Of a DNA stretch of 64,000 nucleotides, positions 44,267 through 53,456 are shown piece after piece (position 1 is the stretch's first letter; each line of letters opens with the position of its first letter). Source of the stretch: Nitrobacter sp. NHB1 (GTDB lineage Bacteria; Pseudomonadota; Alphaproteobacteria; Rhizobiales; Xanthobacteraceae); NCBI RefSeq assembly GCF_036964665.1, contig NZ_JBAMDA010000001.1:3076001-3140000 (forward strand), written 5' to 3'. Both the position numbers and the translations under genes were made by a program. The notes under the pieces were generated by a model, which saw only the letters and a list, made by a program, of their open reading frames with translations, was not told the origin of the DNA and searched no databases.

Positions 44267-45775
44267 ATGCGCTTCACCTCGCTGGTTGTCGAACTGATCC
44301 GCGCCCGGCCGCTGCTGGTGTTCTGGATCGTGGCGCTGTTTCAGGCGGCGATCTGGCTGCTGGTGCCGCTGCTGCTGTACCGAGGTCCGCCTGGTGATCT
44401 CGCGACGGCGCTGTCGTTCGGCCGGGAATATCAGGTCGGAACGGATCTCGGGCCGCCGCTTGCGTTCTGGCTCGCCGACATCGTCTATCGCGCCGCCGGC
44501 AACCACATGTTCGGCGTCTATGTGCTGTCGCAGCTCTGCTTCATCGTTGCATTCCGGGTTCTGTACGAACTGGCGCAGACCATTGTCGGCAGCCAGCAGG
44601 CGGTTCTTGCCGTCCTGCTGACCATGACGGTCACCGCGTTCGGGGCACCCGGCCTGACATTCGGCCCGCTGGTGCTCGCCTTCCCGCTGTGGGCGTTGCT
44701 GCTGCTGCATTCCTGGCAGATCGTCGGGCAGGGTCGCCGCAATGCGTGGTTTGCGCTGTCGATCGAAGCCGGCTTGCTGTTGCTGACCACATGGTCGGCG
44801 GTCGGGTTGTTGCTGGCGCTGATCGTGTTCGCCCTGGCGACGGAGCGGGGCCGAAATGCCCTGGAATCGATCGATTGGCTGTTCGCGCTGCTGGTGATCG
44901 GGGTGCTCGCGCTGCCTTACCTGATCTGGCTGGTGCGCGCCGACGCACTCGGTGCGCCGCCTTGGCCTGCTTTGGACGAGTTGCACCTGCGGCTATTGCG
45001 TTGGGGTGAACTGATCTTCTCACTCATGATCGCGATGGCCGGCCTTGTTTTGCTGATTGTCCTCAATTCCAATCTCGTCAATTGGAGGCCTGAAGACGCG
45101 CCGGTGATCGTCCGGCCGCCGGTTGATCCGTTGGCGCAGAATTTCGTCTACGTCTTCGCCCTCGCGCCGGCGCTCGGTGGAAGTCTCGTTGCGGCGCTGT
45201 TCGGGGTCGATCACGTCGTCGGAGGCGCGGCAATTGCGCTGTTGATGTCGGGTCTTGCGGTCGTGCTGTTCTCCGGCGAGTTGATTCATCTGCGCCGTCT
45301 GCGCGTGCTGCGCGTGGCGTGGCTCGCCGCGGTCGTGGCTCCGGCTCTCGCGGTGATCGCGACGATCGTTGTTCAGCCGTGGTTCGCAAGCACCGAGGTT
45401 ACGACGTCAATTCCCGCGCCGGCGATCGGCCGTTTCTTCGGCGAGAATTTCCAGCGCCGCACCAATCATCCGCTGCAGGCGGTCGCGGGCGATCCGCAAC
45501 TCGCGGCCCTCGTCGCACTCGGTCCGTCGCGGCCGCATCTCCTGCTCGACGCGGCGCCTGAGCGCACGCCGTGGATGACGTTTGCGAGGTTCAACGAACT
45601 TGGCGGCGTCGTGGTCTGGCGCGCGTCCGATACCGCGGGCACGCCCCCCGACGCCATCGCCAAGCGGTTTCCGGGCATCGTTCCGGAGATTCCGCGCGCG
45701 TTCGAGCGCCTCGTCAACGGCCGGCTGCCCTCGTTGCGGATCGGCTGGGCCATCGTCCGGCCGAAAGCGCCGTGA
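44267..45775 (+). CDS. GT39-like integral membrane glycosyltransferase
   Basis: The 502-aa protein has about 9-10 membrane helices and a C-terminal exposed domain (from about 385). Early motifs YRGPPGDLATALSFGREYQV and GTDLGPPLAFWLADIVY match the ArnT/PMT (glycosyltransferase family 39) architecture, in which loop-one acidic residues handle a lipid-linked sugar. Acceptor and sugar are unknown. It follows rnhB by 104 bp. Confidence 0.8.
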   Translation: MRFTSLVVELIRARPLLVFWIVALFQAAIWLLVPLLLYRGPPGDLATALSFGREYQVGTDLGPPLAFWLADIVYRAAGNHMFGVYVLSQLCFIVAFRVLYELAQTIVGSQQAVLAVLLTMTVTAFGAPGLTFGPLVLAFPLWALLLLHSWQIVGQGRRNAWFALSIEAGLLLLTTWSAVGLLLALIVFALATERGRNALESIDWLFALLVIGVLALPYLIWLVRADALGAPPWPALDELHLRLLRWGELIFSLMIAMAGLVLLIVLNSNLVNWRPEDAPVIVRPPVDPLAQNFVYVFALAPALGGSLVAALFGVDHVVGGAAIALLMSGLAVVLFSGELIHLRRLRVLRVAWLAAVVAPALAVIATIVVQPWFASTEVTTSIPAPAIGRFFGENFQRRTNHPLQAVAGDPQLAALVALGPSRPHLLLDAAPERTPWMTFARFNELGGVVVWRASDTAGTPPDAIAKRFPGIVPEIPRAFERLVNGRLPSLRIGWAIVRPKAP

Positions 45776-45786
45776 CGCCAGATCGA

Positions 45787-46656
45787 TCAAGCCTGCGCTG
45801 ACTGCTCCAGCGCCATATCTTCCAGCGCCTTGGCGATGGCGCGCAGGTCGAGCCACGCCAACCGCTTGGAGGACGGCGACCGCAGCAGGTATGCCGGATG
45901 GAACGTCGCCATCGCGCGGATCGTTCGTGTGCCGGTATCGTAGTCGAACCATTTGCTGCGGGTCTTCATGATTCCCTCGCGGGTCGGCAGCAGCGCCTGC
46001 GTCGACGGGTTTCCGAGCGTGACCAGCACGTCGGGGTTCACCAGTTCGATCTGGCGCTGGATGAACGGCAGGCAAATCTGGGTTTCCTGCGGCGTTGGCG
46101 TCCGGTTGCCGGGCGGCCGCCATGGAATGACGTTGGCGATGTAGACGTCGCTGCGCTTGAGGCCGATCGCCGCGATCATGCGGTTGAGAAGCTGGCCTGA
46201 ACGGCCGACGAACGGCAGGCCCTCGATATCCTCGTCGCGTCCTGGCGCCTCGCCGACGAACATCAGGCGCGCTTGCGGATTGCCGTCGGCGAACACCAGC
46301 CGCGACGCGGTGAATTTCAGCGCGCAGCCGTCGAAGCTGTCGAGCAATGTCCGCAACGCTTCGAGCGAGGGTGCGGTGCGCGCGGCCTCGCGCGCGGATT
46401 CGATGGCAATCTCCGGAGGCGGCGCGATCCCGGCGCGAGGCGCTGCCGTGACCGCGCGGTTTGGCGGCTGCCGCGCCGGAACGGGAGCGGTTCCGGCCGG
46501 CGCCACGACCGGCCGGTCGGGGGTGGCCAAATCGAGGACGGCCAAGTCGGGGGCGGACAGGCGGTCGACCGGTTCATCCCCCAGCGCACAATCCACCCCG
46601 GCCTCGAGATAAAAGGTCATAAGTTCTCGGACGGTGGGTGCGTGATCGGAGGTCAT
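45787..46656 (-). CDS. Family 4 uracil-DNA glycosylase
   Basis: The 289-aa protein removes uracil from DNA. It has GCALKFTASRLVFADGN, motif LMFVGEAPGRDEDIEGLPFV and GRSGQLLNRM, IANVIPWRPPGNRTP, and the His motif ATFHPAYLLRSP. Family 4 UDGs bind a 4Fe-4S cluster; the Cys of GCALK and CLPF are plausible ligands. The first 80 residues are a Pro/Ala-rich extension. The ATG at 46656 is used; 46668 is possible. It is divergent from the ETF-QO gene. Confidence 0.9.
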   Translation of the reverse strand: MTSDHAPTVRELMTFYLEAGVDCALGDEPVDRLSAPDLAVLDLATPDRPVVAPAGTAPVPARQPPNRAVTAAPRAGIAPPPEIAIESAREAARTAPSLEALRTLLDSFDGCALKFTASRLVFADGNPQARLMFVGEAPGRDEDIEGLPFVGRSGQLLNRMIAAIGLKRSDVYIANVIPWRPPGNRTPTPQETQICLPFIQRQIELVNPDVLVTLGNPSTQALLPTREGIMKTRSKWFDYDTGTRTIRAMATFHPAYLLRSPSSKRLAWLDLRAIAKALEDMALEQSAQA

Positions 46657-46846
46657 GGTGGCATGCATGCATACAAGGTTTTTGGGTTTTGCCGAAAATT
46701 AACCTGGACAGGACTCTGCATGGAACGCCGAAAGGGGCGCTTTCCATGGTTGTTCTCGGGAAAAAAATCGGAAACAACAAGCTTTGAGACGGCCAAGCCT
46801 TGGGAAACATTACAGACCCAAAGGTCGCCGGTTGCGGAAGCAGATC

Positions 46847-48508
46847 ATGAGCAGCGACGAATTGCCGCCCCGTGAATCGATGGATTTCGACGTCGTCATC
46901 GTCGGCGCGGGACCGTCGGGCCTGTCGGCGGCGATTCGGCTCAAGCAGCTCAATGCCGATCTCAGCATCGTCGTCGTCGAAAAGGGGTCCGAGGTCGGCG
47001 CGCATATTCTGTCCGGCGCGGTGATCGATCCGGCCGGGCTCGACGCCCTGGCGCCGGACTGGCGCGACGACGCCGACTGCCCGCTCAAGACCAAAGTCAA
47101 CGACGACCGATTCTACTGGATGACGCGGGGAGGCGCGATCCGGTTGCCCAACGTCCTCATGCCGCCGCTGATGAACAATCATCGCTGCTACATCGGCTCG
47201 CTCGGCAGCGTCTGCGGCTGGCTTGCGCAGAAGGCGGAAGCGCTCGGCGTCGAGATCTATCCCGGCTTCGCCGCCGCCGAAGTACTTTACGACGACAGCG
47301 GCGCGGTCCGCGGCATCGCGACCGGCGACATGGGCGTCGCGCGCGACGGATCGCACAAGAGTTCCTACGTGCGCGGCATGGAACTGCGCGGCAAGTACAC
47401 GCTGTTCGCTGAAGGCGCCCGCGGCAGCCTGTCCAGGCAGTTGATCGCCAGATTCGGACTCGACAAGGCCAGCCAGCCGCCGAAATTCGGCATCGGCCTC
47501 AAGGAAGTCTGGCAGGTCGATCCGGCCAGGCACCGGAACGGGCTGATCCAGCACTCTTTGGGCTGGCCGCTGAACAGTTCCACCGGCGGCGGCTCGTTTC
47601 TCTATCACTACGACGACGATCGCGTCGCCGTCGGCTTCGTCGTGCACCTGAACTATGACGATCCGTACCTGTCGCCGTTCGAGGAATTCCAGCGGTTCAA
47701 GACCCATCCCGCGATCCGCGGCGTGTTCGAGGGCGGCAAGCGGCTCGCCTACGGCGCGCGCGTCATCACTGAGGGCGGCTACCAGTCGGTGCCGCGCCTG
47801 ACATTTCCGGGCGGTGCGCTGATCGGCTGCGCGGCCGGATTCGTCAACGTCCCGCGCATCAAGGGCGTTCACAATGCCATGGGCAGCGCCATGCTGGCCG
47901 CGGAGCACGTCGCGGCGGCGCTTGACGCCGGGCGCGCCAACGACGAGATCGCCGGGTACGAGAATGCCTGGCGTGATTCCGCGGTCGGCAAGGACCTGTT
48001 CAAGGTCCGTAACGTCAAGCCGCTATGGTCGAAGTTCGGCACCATTGCCGGCGTGGCGCTGGGCGGCCTCGACATGTGGACCAACACGCTGTTCGGGTTC
48101 TCGCTGTTCGGCACCCGGTCGCACGCCAGGCCGGACGGCAAGACGCTCGATCCAGCCACGGCCCACGTGCGGATCGCCTATCCGAAGCCGGACGGCAAGC
48201 TGACCTTCGACAAGTTGTCCTCGGTGTTCCTCTCCAACACCAATCATGAGGAGGACCAGCCGGTTCATCTGAAGGTCGCCGACATGGCCCTGCAAAAGAC
48301 CTCGGAGCACGACGTCTATGCCGGACCGTCGAATCGCTACTGTCCGGCGGGCGTCTATGAGTGGGTCGAGGACACGGCCGGCCCGCGTTATCAGATCAAC
48401 GCCCAGAACTGCGTCCACTGCAAGACCTGCGATGTGAAGGATCCCAACGGCAACATCACCTGGGTTGCACCCGAGGGCGGCGGCGGACCTAATTATGAGG
48501 CGATGTGA
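46847..48508 (+). CDS. Electron transfer flavoprotein-ubiquinone oxidoreductase
   Basis: The 553-aa enzyme passes electrons from ETF to ubiquinone. It shows the FAD site VVIVGAGPSGLSAAIRL, FAEGARGSLSRQLIARFGLD and LIGCAAGFVNVPRIKG. The C-terminal 4Fe-4S ferredoxin-like part has RYCPAGVYEWVED and NAQNCVHCKTCDVKDP. The ATG at 46847 with GGAAG upstream is the start. Confidence 0.95.
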   Translation: MSSDELPPRESMDFDVVIVGAGPSGLSAAIRLKQLNADLSIVVVEKGSEVGAHILSGAVIDPAGLDALAPDWRDDADCPLKTKVNDDRFYWMTRGGAIRLPNVLMPPLMNNHRCYIGSLGSVCGWLAQKAEALGVEIYPGFAAAEVLYDDSGAVRGIATGDMGVARDGSHKSSYVRGMELRGKYTLFAEGARGSLSRQLIARFGLDKASQPPKFGIGLKEVWQVDPARHRNGLIQHSLGWPLNSSTGGGSFLYHYDDDRVAVGFVVHLNYDDPYLSPFEEFQRFKTHPAIRGVFEGGKRLAYGARVITEGGYQSVPRLTFPGGALIGCAAGFVNVPRIKGVHNAMGSAMLAAEHVAAALDAGRANDEIAGYENAWRDSAVGKDLFKVRNVKPLWSKFGTIAGVALGGLDMWTNTLFGFSLFGTRSHARPDGKTLDPATAHVRIAYPKPDGKLTFDKLSSVFLSNTNHEEDQPVHLKVADMALQKTSEHDVYAGPSNRYCPAGVYEWVEDTAGPRYQINAQNCVHCKTCDVKDPNGNITWVAPEGGGGPNYEAM

Positions 48509-48677
48509 CCACAATCTCGTGAGAGCCTGACGGCATGGCGTTCTGCGGCGGCCACGATGCCGCCACAGTAGAGGTGCTTTCGCAAAGACACTCGCGCAAA
48601 CCTGACGCGAATGTTAGAAGCGGATCGTGCAATGCTGGCGATCCGGTTGCGCATCGAGATCGCCTGAAGGTCGTGCC

Positions 48678-50486
48678 GTGAAACCTGGAGCTACGCGAAT
48701 CCCGATGTTGTCCATTCGTTTCAATCGCCTGGCGATGGCCGTTGCCGCCGCGACGTCGTTAGTGCTGTCCGGTCCGCTGGCGGCTCAGACACCCGAGCAT
48801 CCGACCGACACCGCGCAGTTTCCCAGTGCCCACGATTTGCGCACCATGACGAGGGCGGGCAGCTATCTCGCCGCGCGCCATGCCAGCGTGGAGCGCGACG
48901 CCAAGTCCGCGGCGGCGTTCTATCGCTCGGCGCTGCGCACCGATCCGAAAAACAACGAGCTTCTGGACCGCGCGTTCATCTCGTCGCTGGCCGAGGGCGA
49001 GATCGCCGCCGCCGTGAAACTCGCCGACCGCATCCTGACCGTCGACAAATCCAATCGCGTCGCCCGGCTGGTCATCGGCGTCCATTACCTCAAGCTGAAG
49101 AAGTACGCCGCCGCCCGGAAGAACATCAATCAGTCCGTCCGCGGGCCGATCACCGATCTGGTGGCGACGTTGCTGTCGGGCTGGGCCGACTATGGCGCCG
49201 GCAACGTCAAGCAGGCTGTCGCCAATATCGACAAGCTAACCGGCCCGGAATGGTATCCAATCTTCAAGGACCTGCATTCGGGGATGTTGCTCGATCTTGC
49301 CGGCCGGGAAAAGGACGCCGGCGTACGCCTTGAGCGTGCCTATAAACTCGACGACTCCGCGCTCCGCGTTGCCGATGCCTATGCGCGGTGGCTGTCGCGC
49401 AACAAGGACGACGCAGCGGCTCTGGCGGTGTATGAGTCGTTCGACAAGAAACTGGCGCGGCATCCGCTGATTCTGGAAGGCATCAAGGAGACCAAGGCCG
49501 GCAAGAAACTGCCGCAGCTCGTCAGTTCGCCGCAAACCGGCGCCGCCGAAGCTCTTTACGGCATTGGCGCGTCTCTGACCCGGCGCGGCGGCGAGGATCT
49601 CGCGCTGGTCTATCTGCAACTCGCGCTTTATCTCGCGCCCAATCATCCGATGGCGCTGTTGTCGCTCGCCGACCTCTATGAATCGGTGAAGAAGCCGGAG
49701 ATGGCGATCGGCGTCTATCAGCGCGTACCTGCCAATTCGCCACTGAAGCGCAATGCGCAGGTTCAACTCGCGACCGACCTCGATGCCGTCGATCGCAGCG
49801 ACGAGGCGATCAAGATTCTCAAGGATGTCACGGAGCAGGACCCGAAGGACCTTGAAGCTATCATGGCGCTCGGCAACATCGAGCGCGGTCACAAGAAGTT
49901 CGCCGATTGCACAAAGACCTACGCCAAAGGCATCGACGTGATCGCCGAGGCGAAGGACAAGCCGAACTGGGTCTACTACTATTTCCGTGGCATCTGCGAA
50001 GAGCGGTCGAAGAACTGGGACAAAGCGGAAGTCGACATGAAGAAGGCGCTCGAGATTCAGCCCGAGCAGCCGCACGTGTTGAACTATCTCGGCTACTCCT
50101 GGATCGATCGCGGCCTCAACCTCGACGAAGCCATGAAGATGATCAAGCGCGCCGTCGATCAGCGGCCGGACGACGGCTATATCGTCGACAGCCTTGGCTG
50201 GGCCTATTACCGCATCGGTAACTACGAGGAGGCGGTCAAGACGCTCGAGCGCGCCATCAACCTCAAGCCGGAGGATCCGACGGTGAACGATCACCTCGGC
50301 GACGCTTACTGGCGCGTTGGGCGGACGCTGGAGGCGAAATTCCAGTGGGCCCATGCGCGCGATCTGAAGCCGGAGCCGGACGAGCTGCCGAAGATCGAGG
50401 CCAAGATCGAAAACGGCCTGCCGGCGGACGAAACCCCGGCGGCTGCGTCGGCGGACAAGAAAAAGGAAGACGGCAAGGGCGGCTGA
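48678..50486 (+). CDS. Exported TPR-repeat protein
   Basis: The 602-aa protein has a signal peptide (MAVAAATSLVLSGPLAAQ) followed by at least eight TPR units, the clearest being AEVDMKKALEIQPEQPHVLN, YLGYSWIDRGLNLDEAMKMI and DSLGWAYYRIGNYEEAVKTL. The tail is Lys/Ala-rich. Such exported TPR proteins assemble envelope complexes; the partner is unknown. I choose GTG at 48678, which has AAGG 7 nt upstream; the ATG at 48705 lacks a well-placed Shine-Dalgarno. Confidence 0.85.
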   Translation: MKPGATRIPMLSIRFNRLAMAVAAATSLVLSGPLAAQTPEHPTDTAQFPSAHDLRTMTRAGSYLAARHASVERDAKSAAAFYRSALRTDPKNNELLDRAFISSLAEGEIAAAVKLADRILTVDKSNRVARLVIGVHYLKLKKYAAARKNINQSVRGPITDLVATLLSGWADYGAGNVKQAVANIDKLTGPEWYPIFKDLHSGMLLDLAGREKDAGVRLERAYKLDDSALRVADAYARWLSRNKDDAAALAVYESFDKKLARHPLILEGIKETKAGKKLPQLVSSPQTGAAEALYGIGASLTRRGGEDLALVYLQLALYLAPNHPMALLSLADLYESVKKPEMAIGVYQRVPANSPLKRNAQVQLATDLDAVDRSDEAIKILKDVTEQDPKDLEAIMALGNIERGHKKFADCTKTYAKGIDVIAEAKDKPNWVYYYFRGICEERSKNWDKAEVDMKKALEIQPEQPHVLNYLGYSWIDRGLNLDEAMKMIKRAVDQRPDDGYIVDSLGWAYYRIGNYEEAVKTLERAINLKPEDPTVNDHLGDAYWRVGRTLEAKFQWAHARDLKPEPDELPKIEAKIENGLPADETPAAASADKKKEDGKGG

Positions 50487-50640
50487 ACGCACGGCGAAAC
50501 GGCTCGCGCCTTCGGTCCGATCAAGATGTCTCTGTCGCTTCCGTTTCCCTTGCGGATCGCGAGGCCGAACGCAATCGCAAAAATCATTTGATTCGTGCGC
50601 GTTTTTGGATTTGACATCGGCCATGATCGTCACCGGCGCC

Positions 50641-51540
50641 ATGAACATGAAATCGACCGAACCGGCGCTGAGCGAGACCGCGCGCGCCAAGGTCAACCTG
50701 ACCCTGCGGGTGGTGGGCCGGCGCGCCGACGGTTTTCACGATCTCGAAAGCGTGGTCGCGTTTGCCGATTGCGTCGACCGCCTCACCCTGACGCCGGGCA
50801 CGGAGCTGTCGCTCGTCGCCGGTGGCCCGGGCGCGCAGGAGTGCGGTCAAACAGCCGACAATCTCGTTCTCAAGGCGGCGCGGCTGCTCGGCGAGAGGGT
50901 CACAAACCTGAAGACGGGCGTTTTCGCGCTGGACAAGCATTTGCCGGTCGCGGCCGGCATCGGCGGCGGCTCGGCGGATGCGGCTGCGGCGTTGAGGCTG
51001 CTGGCGAGGGCCAACGGCATTGCGATCGGTGATCGGCGCTTGATTGAAGTGGCGCGACTGACCGGCGCCGATGTGCCGGTTTGCGTCCGTTCGGAAGCCT
51101 GCGTGATGACGGGTGTCGGCGAGACCCTGCAGCCGTTGGGTTTGCCGGCGATGCCGGCCGTGCTGGTCAATCCGCGCGTTCCCGTCGCCACGAAGGACGT
51201 TTTCGCCGCGCTCGGCCTTCGGAAAGGCGAACTGCACCTCGGCGTCTCCGATGTGATCGAAGCGATCGTGTGGCCGAAGACCGGGGCGCCGACGGACGAT
51301 TGGCTGGCCATGCTGGCGGACGGCACCAACGATCTCGAAGCGCCCGCGATCCGCGTTCAGCCCGTGATCGGCGAGGTGCTCGCGAGGCTACGGGCAACCG
51401 GCGCGCGGCTGTCGCGGATGTCTGGCTCGGGCGCGACGTGTTTTGCGATTTTCGGCAACGAGGCCGACGCGCGTCGCGCCGCGCAAACGATCCGGCTCGA
51501 TCGTCCGCAATGGTGGGCTCATGCGGGGACGCTGAGCTAG
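50641..51540 (+). CDS. ispE: 4-diphosphocytidyl-2-C-methyl-D-erythritol kinase
   Basis: The 299-aa GHMP kinase phosphorylates CDP-methylerythritol in the MEP isoprenoid pathway. It has ARAKVNLTLRVVGRRADGFH, the ATP motif LPVAAGIGGGSADAAAAL, and MSGSGATCFAIF. The start is uncertain: ATGs at 50623, 50641 and 50647 lie close together with no clear Shine-Dalgarno; the domain begins just after 50647. The TAG stop is also the first base pairs of a dispersed repeat. Confidence 0.92.
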   Translation: MNMKSTEPALSETARAKVNLTLRVVGRRADGFHDLESVVAFADCVDRLTLTPGTELSLVAGGPGAQECGQTADNLVLKAARLLGERVTNLKTGVFALDKHLPVAAGIGGGSADAAAALRLLARANGIAIGDRRLIEVARLTGADVPVCVRSEACVMTGVGETLQPLGLPAMPAVLVNPRVPVATKDVFAALGLRKGELHLGVSDVIEAIVWPKTGAPTDDWLAMLADGTNDLEAPAIRVQPVIGEVLARLRATGARLSRMSGSGATCFAIFGNEADARRAAQTIRLDRPQWWAHAGTLS

Positions 51541-51667
51541 AGCCTTTTCGTTTCTGATGGAATCAGAAGCGGGCTCTATGATTTTGTTTGACGCGTTTTC
51601 TTCACGCGAACCGGTGCCCATCCTCGGGTCAAGCCCGAGGACATGCTTCGCTCGAAAACGCGCTCTA
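51539..51667. repeat. AGAGCC palindrome plus TTGACGCGTTTTC element
   Basis: The hairpin TAGAGCCTTTTCGTTTCTGA...AGAAGCGGGCTCTA is followed by TTTGACGCGTTTTCTTCACG, then CCTCGGGTCAAGCCCGAGG and ATGCTTCGCTCGAAAACG. It is the closest match to the copy inside the Rsm22-family gene. Its first bases coincide with the ispE stop codon. Confidence 0.85.
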
Positions 51668-51741
51668 TGTGCGGTCAATCGAGGTTCGTCGCAGCGGGCG
51701 CTCGCCTCCTCGAAAGCGCGAGGCGAGCCAACATGGTTGCT

Positions 51742-51876
51742 GTCGTCCCCGCGAACGCGGGGACCCATATTCCGTGTCGTTGCAATTGAAGAACAATGTC
51801 ATGCCCGTGCGTCGGGGATCTCTTCGCCGCGTCACTGACGTCAGGGGGTATGGGTCCCTGCGTTCGCAGGGACGAC
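51742..51876. repeat. GTCGTCCCCGCGAACGCGG family inverted repeat
   Basis: The left arm GTCGTCCCCGCGAACGCGGG followed by GACCCATA faces the right arm GGTATGGGTCCCTGCGTTCG followed by CAGGGACGAC. It fills much of the 429-bp gap between ispE and rlmJ along with the preceding repeat; no gene is visible in the gap. Confidence 0.88.
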
Positions 51877-51969
51877 CAAGGGATGAGACGCTCCGCATAC
51901 CCGTCGTCCCCCGGCAAGGCCGTTGCGCATGATGGGTTACTTTCATTGCGGGATGGCGTAACCAGCGCC

Positions 51970-52824
51970 ATGAACTACCGCCATGCCTTCCACGCCGGTA
52001 ACTTCGCCGACGTCATCAAGCATATCGTGCTGGTCCGCATCCTGACCTATCTGCACGAGAAGCCGGCTGCGTTCCGCGTCATCGACACCCATGCAGGCGC
52101 CGGCGTTTACGATCTCTCCGGCGAGGAGGCGGGACGCGGCGGCGAGTGGCTGACCGGCATTGCGCGGGTGATGCAGGCGCGGTTTTCGGACGCCGCCGGC
52201 GCATTGGTCGCGCCCTATCTCGATATCGTCAGGGCCTTCAATCCGCAGCGCGGCCTGCGGTCCTATCCGGGGTCGCCGCTGATCGCACGCGCTTTGCTGC
52301 GGCCACAGGACCGGTTGGTCGCGTGCGAACTCGAACCCGTCGCCCGCAAGCACCTGATCGGCGCGCTGCGCCGCGACGCCCAGGCAAACGTCGTCGATCT
52401 CGACGGCTGGGTGGCGCTGCCGGCTTTCGTGCCGCCGAAGGAACGGCGCGGGCTGGTGCTGATCGATCCGCCGTTCGAGCGCAAGGACGAGTTCGAACGG
52501 CTCGCCGGCGGATTTGCCGGAGCCTTCGCGAAATGGCCGACCGGCAGTTACCTGCTGTGGTATCCGGCGAAAAGCCGCCGGACTGCGGACGATCTGGCCC
52601 GCAGGGTCGGCGCTGCCACCGGTGGCGGGGCCGACAGATGCCTGCGGCTGGAATTCAGCGTGGCGCCGCAGACCGCGGACGGGCCGCTCACCTCGGCCGG
52701 GCTCCTGATCGTCAACCCGCCGTGGACGCTGATGGCCGAGTTGAAGGCCATCCTTCCCGAACTGGAGAAGCCGCTGGGTCAGGGCGGCGCCGCCAGGTTC
52801 AGGCTCGATGCGATCCGGGGCTGA
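51970..52824 (+). CDS. rlmJ: 23S rRNA (adenine-2030-N6)-methyltransferase
   Basis: The 284-aa protein matches RlmJ: MNYRHAFHAGNFADVIKHIV, IDTHAGAGVYDLSGEEA, LRSYPGSPLIARALLRPQDR, and the catalytic GLVLIDPPFERKDEF (DPPF). It methylates A2030 of 23S rRNA. The ATG at 51970 is the family start; the frame upstream runs through the repeat. Confidence 0.94.
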   Translation: MNYRHAFHAGNFADVIKHIVLVRILTYLHEKPAAFRVIDTHAGAGVYDLSGEEAGRGGEWLTGIARVMQARFSDAAGALVAPYLDIVRAFNPQRGLRSYPGSPLIARALLRPQDRLVACELEPVARKHLIGALRRDAQANVVDLDGWVALPAFVPPKERRGLVLIDPPFERKDEFERLAGGFAGAFAKWPTGSYLLWYPAKSRRTADDLARRVGAATGGGADRCLRLEFSVAPQTADGPLTSAGLLIVNPPWTLMAELKAILPELEKPLGQGGAARFRLDAIRG

Positions 52825-52939
52825 GGCATTCCCGTTTTGAAAGGTCCTATTTCGTCGTAGTCAGTTCGAAGGGAACCGTATTAAGCTGCCGCCGTTGCGA
52901 CTGGCTTTACGTTCCGCTTCCGCGAATGGAGGTGGCTAA

Positions 52940-53095
52940 GTGACAACGCCATCTGATGCGTCACCTGTCGAAACAGGCTTCGTTGTCGGTTATGGCCGTG
53001 ACGGCCGTGTTGTCTGGAAAGTGAATGTCCGGTCGAGTCGGCGCGCGGGGGCGCGGCGGCGCAGCAAGGGGAGAGGAGTCTGCCCATGTCCATGA
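52940..53095 (+). CDS. Small ORF overlapping cspA (51 aa)
   Basis: A GTG start at 52940 with an excellent Shine-Dalgarno (GGAGGT about 8 nt upstream) opens a 51-codon frame: an N-terminal part including GFVVGYGRDGRVVWKVN, then an Arg-rich tail. Its TGA (53093-53095) lies just inside cspA. It may be a translationally coupled leader peptide of the cold-shock gene. I do not recognise the product. Confidence 0.45.
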   Translation: MTTPSDASPVETGFVVGYGRDGRVVWKVNVRSSRRAGARRRSKGRGVCPCP

Positions 53096-53301
53096 CTGGA
53101 ACGGTCAAGTTCTTCAACGGGGAGCGCGGCTACGGCTTCATCAAGCCCGACGATGGCGGCCGCGATGTCTTCGTTCATATCACGGCTGTGGAATTGGCCG
53201 GATTGACGGAACTGTCCGAAGGACAGCGCATCACGTTCGAGGTCGAGCCGGACAAAAAGGGCAAGGGCCCCAAGGCGGTCAATCTCGTGCTCTCGTCCTG
53301 A
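53086..53301 (+). CDS. cspA: Cold-shock domain protein
   Basis: The 71-aa protein is one cold-shock domain with RNP1 GYGFIKP and RNP2 VFVHI motifs (MTGTVKFFNGERGYGFI, GRDVFVHITAVE). It binds single-stranded RNA/DNA and melts mRNA structure, often induced by cold. GGAG lies about 9 nt before the ATG at 53086, inside the upstream small ORF. Confidence 0.94.
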   Translation: MSMTGTVKFFNGERGYGFIKPDDGGRDVFVHITAVELAGLTELSEGQRITFEVEPDKKGKGPKAVNLVLSS

Positions 53302-53401
53302 TCTCGTTCTGACCTGGGCCTGCAAGGCGCGGCGTTCGTGCTGCGAAAGGTGCGTCAAGCGCGGCTGCGCTCGCGATGGACGGCGACACGTTGCCATCAC
53401 G

Positions 53402-53429
53402 AAAAATCCCGGCCGCGAACGGCCGGGAG
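53402..53429 (-). terminator. Intrinsic terminator of the outer-membrane barrel gene
   Basis: On the minus strand the perfect 8-bp stem CCCGGCCG / CGGCCGGG with a 4-nt loop is followed by ATTTTTC. It is about 30 bp after the omp stop. Confidence 0.88.
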
Positions 53430-53456
53430 TTAAAAGCGTGGTTGTTGTTGTTCTTG

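Noticed and set aside
51600-51970. Open frames within the repeats between ispE and rlmJ
   Set aside because: They translate palindromic repeat DNA on either strand and have no ribosome binding site or homology beyond the repeat peptides.
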